The notes under the pieces: model-generated
Seen by the model: the letters and a program-made list of their open reading frames with translations, nothing else
The model's database searches: none
Told to the model about the DNA's origin: nothing
Shown here: positions 62,059-64,000 of the stretch, piece after piece
Layout: each line of letters starts with the position of its first letter
How positions within the stretch are numbered: position 1 is the first letter of the stretch
Program-made: the position numbers and the translations under genes
Assembly: GCA_964413935.1 (NCBI GenBank)
Contig: CAYPTY010000001.1
Span: 164,948-228,947 of the forward strand
Source of the DNA: CAYPTY01 sp964413935
GTDB lineage: Bacteria > Bacteroidota > Rhodothermia > Balneolales > Balneolaceae
DNA length: 64,000 nt
Direction of reading: 5' to 3'

Positions 62059-63990
62059 CTAAAAATTGTATCGCATACTTAAGCTTCCGGCACCAGCCTG
62101 TGCCTGTAATCGCTTGTATTCTCTTTTCGGGTTTTTGGTGAAGACCAGAATGTCGAAAAGTTCAAGTCCTTTAAGCACAGCAAGACCTGTCAACATGAGT
62201 GTAAGCTGGTCTTCGGCATCCCTCTGAGCCTGAACAGCGGATTGCCTGGCCTCAAAGAGCTGATCAAAGTTTGTGGTTGCATTCTGATAATCTTCTTTGG
62301 CTATACGAAGGTCATCGGCTGCGGTGCTCAGTTCTCCGTAAGAAACCACGGCAAGTCCGATCAGAGCGGCCTCACCTAAAAAGTAAAGAGTTCCGCGGCT
62401 GCGATTGAGGTACCAGTGTCCGGCCCCGGGAAAAAGCAGTGAACGGGTAAAGGCTCCCCCTTTGGTTTTAGGCTCAAAGTATTGGATGAGGTCTACTGTC
62501 TGGTTAGCTGACCTGAATTCAATCTGCTCGTTAACCTTCTTGAAACCCTTCCGGCTTGCTTTCACGCGGTAATATCCGAAAGGCAGGGTTTCTACCTCAG
62601 CAGGAAAATTCTTAAAAGTCAGGTTTTGTTTCCCTCGAAGGTCTACAGTTGATCCATCCAGACTGCGAATGGTGAGGCTACCCACACCGTCAATCTGAGT
62701 CAGATTAAAATTGATGGATTCCAGTCCATCTCGGGTAAGTTCAAATGTTTGGGTTTCTTCGCGGAAATTCAGTTTCGAAGCAGTTATTTCGTATCTGCCC
62801 ACTGGGATATCATCAAGCGATTTTGTACCCTGGAATACGGTGTCGGGTTGGGAATTACCGACTTTTTTCAGCTCAATTCTGGAGTCGCCGGGCTGCACCC
62901 TTACAATGAGGTCGCCGGTAATAAGGGTCAGGTTTTCTTCAATGTAGGTGGTATCGCCCAATTCCACCTGTACAGATTGGCGGTAATCATCATAACCATT
63001 GGATTTTAAAATAACGTCGTAATCAACCGTTCTTGGCTGCAGTTCAATAATCTCACCCACTTCATAGGGTTTCTGATCGATGATTACCTGAGCTCCGGGT
63101 GTTTCAGACCTAACTAAAACATATCCGGCATTTCTCTGCAGGTTAAAATTGAACTGCGTCTGGTTTTCATCAACCCGAATTTGAGTATCATAGACTCGGT
63201 AACCCGGGCGGGTAATGGATACCTCATAGGTACCTGGATAGAGGGGTTCTTTAATAGGCTCATTTTCTGAAGTCAGTGCCGGCAGTGGATTACCTTCAAT
63301 GGAAATGGTTGCTCCGTCAGGATTCGTCTGAAACTCCGCATTAATTCGAGGAGTTGGAACCAGTGCTACTTGGAAGAAGTTCGAATTCTGGTTTACAACG
63401 GTATCCAGCACTAAAGGATTAAAGCCCCTCTTTTCAATTCTGAATACGTGTGCCCCTTCCGAAAGCAACAGGTTTTGACCGGGGGTATATTCCGTTCTTT
63501 CTCCATCTATATAGAGTGAATACTCATCCTCACTTACCACAAAGTTAACCGGCCATGAATTCTGGGCACGGTCACCGGTAATCCGGATTCTCCAGAATTT
63601 ACCCGACTCCAGTCTTACCCCTTCGTCATTCAGTATAATTTCATATGGGAAAAAACCATCGGCCGAAACGGTAAGCACCCTTTCATCTTCTGATACCAGC
63701 ATGCGATAGGTATTGCCCTCCTGAACAGGGGTACGTACAAAGCCATTATTGGCCACAATTGAAAGCCCGGTCAGGTCTGTATCAATAATAATGCCGGCAC
63801 CCAGAACCCCATTGTCATCAAAGTTGTCGATATCCCGCTCACTGACAAACTCATTTGGGACCGGTTCAACATCAATGACCCGAATTTTTGGTTCATCTTC
63901 ATCGCTCTGAGCTTTCACCACCTGGCTAAAAAACGGTAAAACAATGAAAAGCGTGAACAGAGCCACGCTTGATTTTCTATTCAATTTCAT
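62059..63990 (-). CDS. PEGA-repeat exported protein with DUF5683-like C-terminus
   Basis: The 643-residue protein has a signal peptide (about 1-28, ending VVKA). Residues ~60-500 contain several PEGA-like beta units, for example NPDGATISIEGNPLPALT, YPGTYEVSITRPGYRVY, TPGAQVIIDQKPYEVG, PVGRYEITASKLNFREE and PFGYYRVKASRKGFKKV, roughly 70-80 residues apart. Residues ~510-560 carry the DUF5683-like SLLFPGAGHWYLNRSRGTLYF and a hydrophobic helix, followed by a helical segment (~565-610) and another hydrophobic stretch. PEGA modules are associated with surface or cell-wall proteins. It is first in the three-gene unit, its stop 12 bases before the cohesin lipoprotein start, so it may organise that assembly in the envelope. 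The start ATG is at 63990. Confidence 0.85.
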   Translation of the reverse strand: MKLNRKSSVALFTLFIVLPFFSQVVKAQSDEDEPKIRVIDVEPVPNEFVSERDIDNFDDNGVLGAGIIIDTDLTGLSIVANNGFVRTPVQEGNTYRMLVSEDERVLTVSADGFFPYEIILNDEGVRLESGKFWRIRITGDRAQNSWPVNFVVSEDEYSLYIDGERTEYTPGQNLLLSEGAHVFRIEKRGFNPLVLDTVVNQNSNFFQVALVPTPRINAEFQTNPDGATISIEGNPLPALTSENEPIKEPLYPGTYEVSITRPGYRVYDTQIRVDENQTQFNFNLQRNAGYVLVRSETPGAQVIIDQKPYEVGEIIELQPRTVDYDVILKSNGYDDYRQSVQVELGDTTYIEENLTLITGDLIVRVQPGDSRIELKKVGNSQPDTVFQGTKSLDDIPVGRYEITASKLNFREETQTFELTRDGLESINFNLTQIDGVGSLTIRSLDGSTVDLRGKQNLTFKNFPAEVETLPFGYYRVKASRKGFKKVNEQIEFRSANQTVDLIQYFEPKTKGGAFTRSLLFPGAGHWYLNRSRGTLYFLGEAALIGLAVVSYGELSTAADDLRIAKEDYQNATTNFDQLFEARQSAVQAQRDAEDQLTLMLTGLAVLKGLELFDILVFTKNPKREYKRLQAQAGAGSLSMRYNF

Positions 63991-64000
63991 AAAACGTACC

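Noticed and set aside
1..64000. Prophage, insertion sequence or conjugative element
   Set aside because: There are no integrase, transposase, phage structural or relaxase genes, and gene content is housekeeping or envelope throughout.

Overview
The window is a gene-dense stretch of about 64 kb of bacterial chromosome with moderate GC by eye. It most likely comes from the Bacteroidota/Balneolota side of the FCB group. The evidence is secreted proteins ending in type IX secretion (Por) sorting domains, DUF5683, DUF4199 and short PASTA-only proteins, a stand-alone MnmD, Nudix and M20 genes of that style, and starts often lacking a strong Shine-Dalgarno. Balneolota is my best guess by gene style; no marker here proves the phylum. 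I see no rRNA, tRNA, CRISPR, insertion sequence or prophage. Coding density is very high and no gene-free gap exceeds 300 bases.

Layout. 1-8730 (+): envelope genes (the end of an M6-type secreted protease, a fused metallopeptidase/propeller/outer-membrane-barrel protein, a DUF5683 protein, a PASTA protein) run into rpe and phoH with ATGA overlaps. 8850-11364 (+): MBL hydrolase, purine nucleoside phosphorylase, SMP-30-like lipoprotein. 11394-14565 (-): acyl-CoA carboxylase beta subunit and an unrecognised acidic protein. 14698-20310 (+): orphan ABC ATPase, M29 aminopeptidase, membrane-tethered LuxR-type regulator with a DUF4199 protein, thioredoxin-like protein, MscS channel, and an SbtA-type bicarbonate permease preceded by a perfect 12-bp inverted repeat. 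20367-26776 (-): a stress and protein-quality cluster (clpB, Deg protease, hsp20), then class II DAHP synthase. 26917-36277 (+): response-regulator adenylate cyclase, uvrA, small unknown, secD, secF, STAS protein, purA. 36257-42256 (-): a compact seven-gene run (adenosine kinase, PQ-loop protein, rdgB, sodium:solute symporter, unknown membrane protein, TPR protein, NTF2-like protein). 42336-48003: methyltransferase-like membrane protein and Nudix hydrolase (+), FAD oxidoreductase and M20 hydrolase (-), coiled-coil/beta-solenoid membrane protein and mnmD (+). 48005-51696 (-): purF, engB, serA.

51793-63990 (-) is the most unusual part: a tight three-gene unit of a PEGA-repeat/DUF5683 envelope protein, a cohesin-like lipoprotein and a 3110-residue secreted protein. 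I read the giant as a MAM-like N-terminal domain, five IPT domains each followed by a block of exactly seven FG-GAP/VCBS calcium-loop repeats (35 in all, one degenerate), two FN3 domains, an Ig-like domain, a dockerin-like segment, a cohesin-like domain and a type IX sorting domain. My hypothesis is a non-cellulosomal cohesin/dockerin surface assembly in which the lipoprotein holds the giant propeller protein at the cell surface.

How the genes work together: envelope biogenesis and secretion (secDF, Deg, OMP-type proteins, type IX cargo) and protein-quality control dominate. Nucleotide metabolism is scattered through the window (punA-like, purA, purF, adenosine kinase, rdgB, rpe), along with serine and aromatic amino acid entry steps (serA, DAHP synthase). 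Signalling is represented by the cyclase, the membrane LuxR protein and an orphan STAS protein, all without their usual partners nearby.
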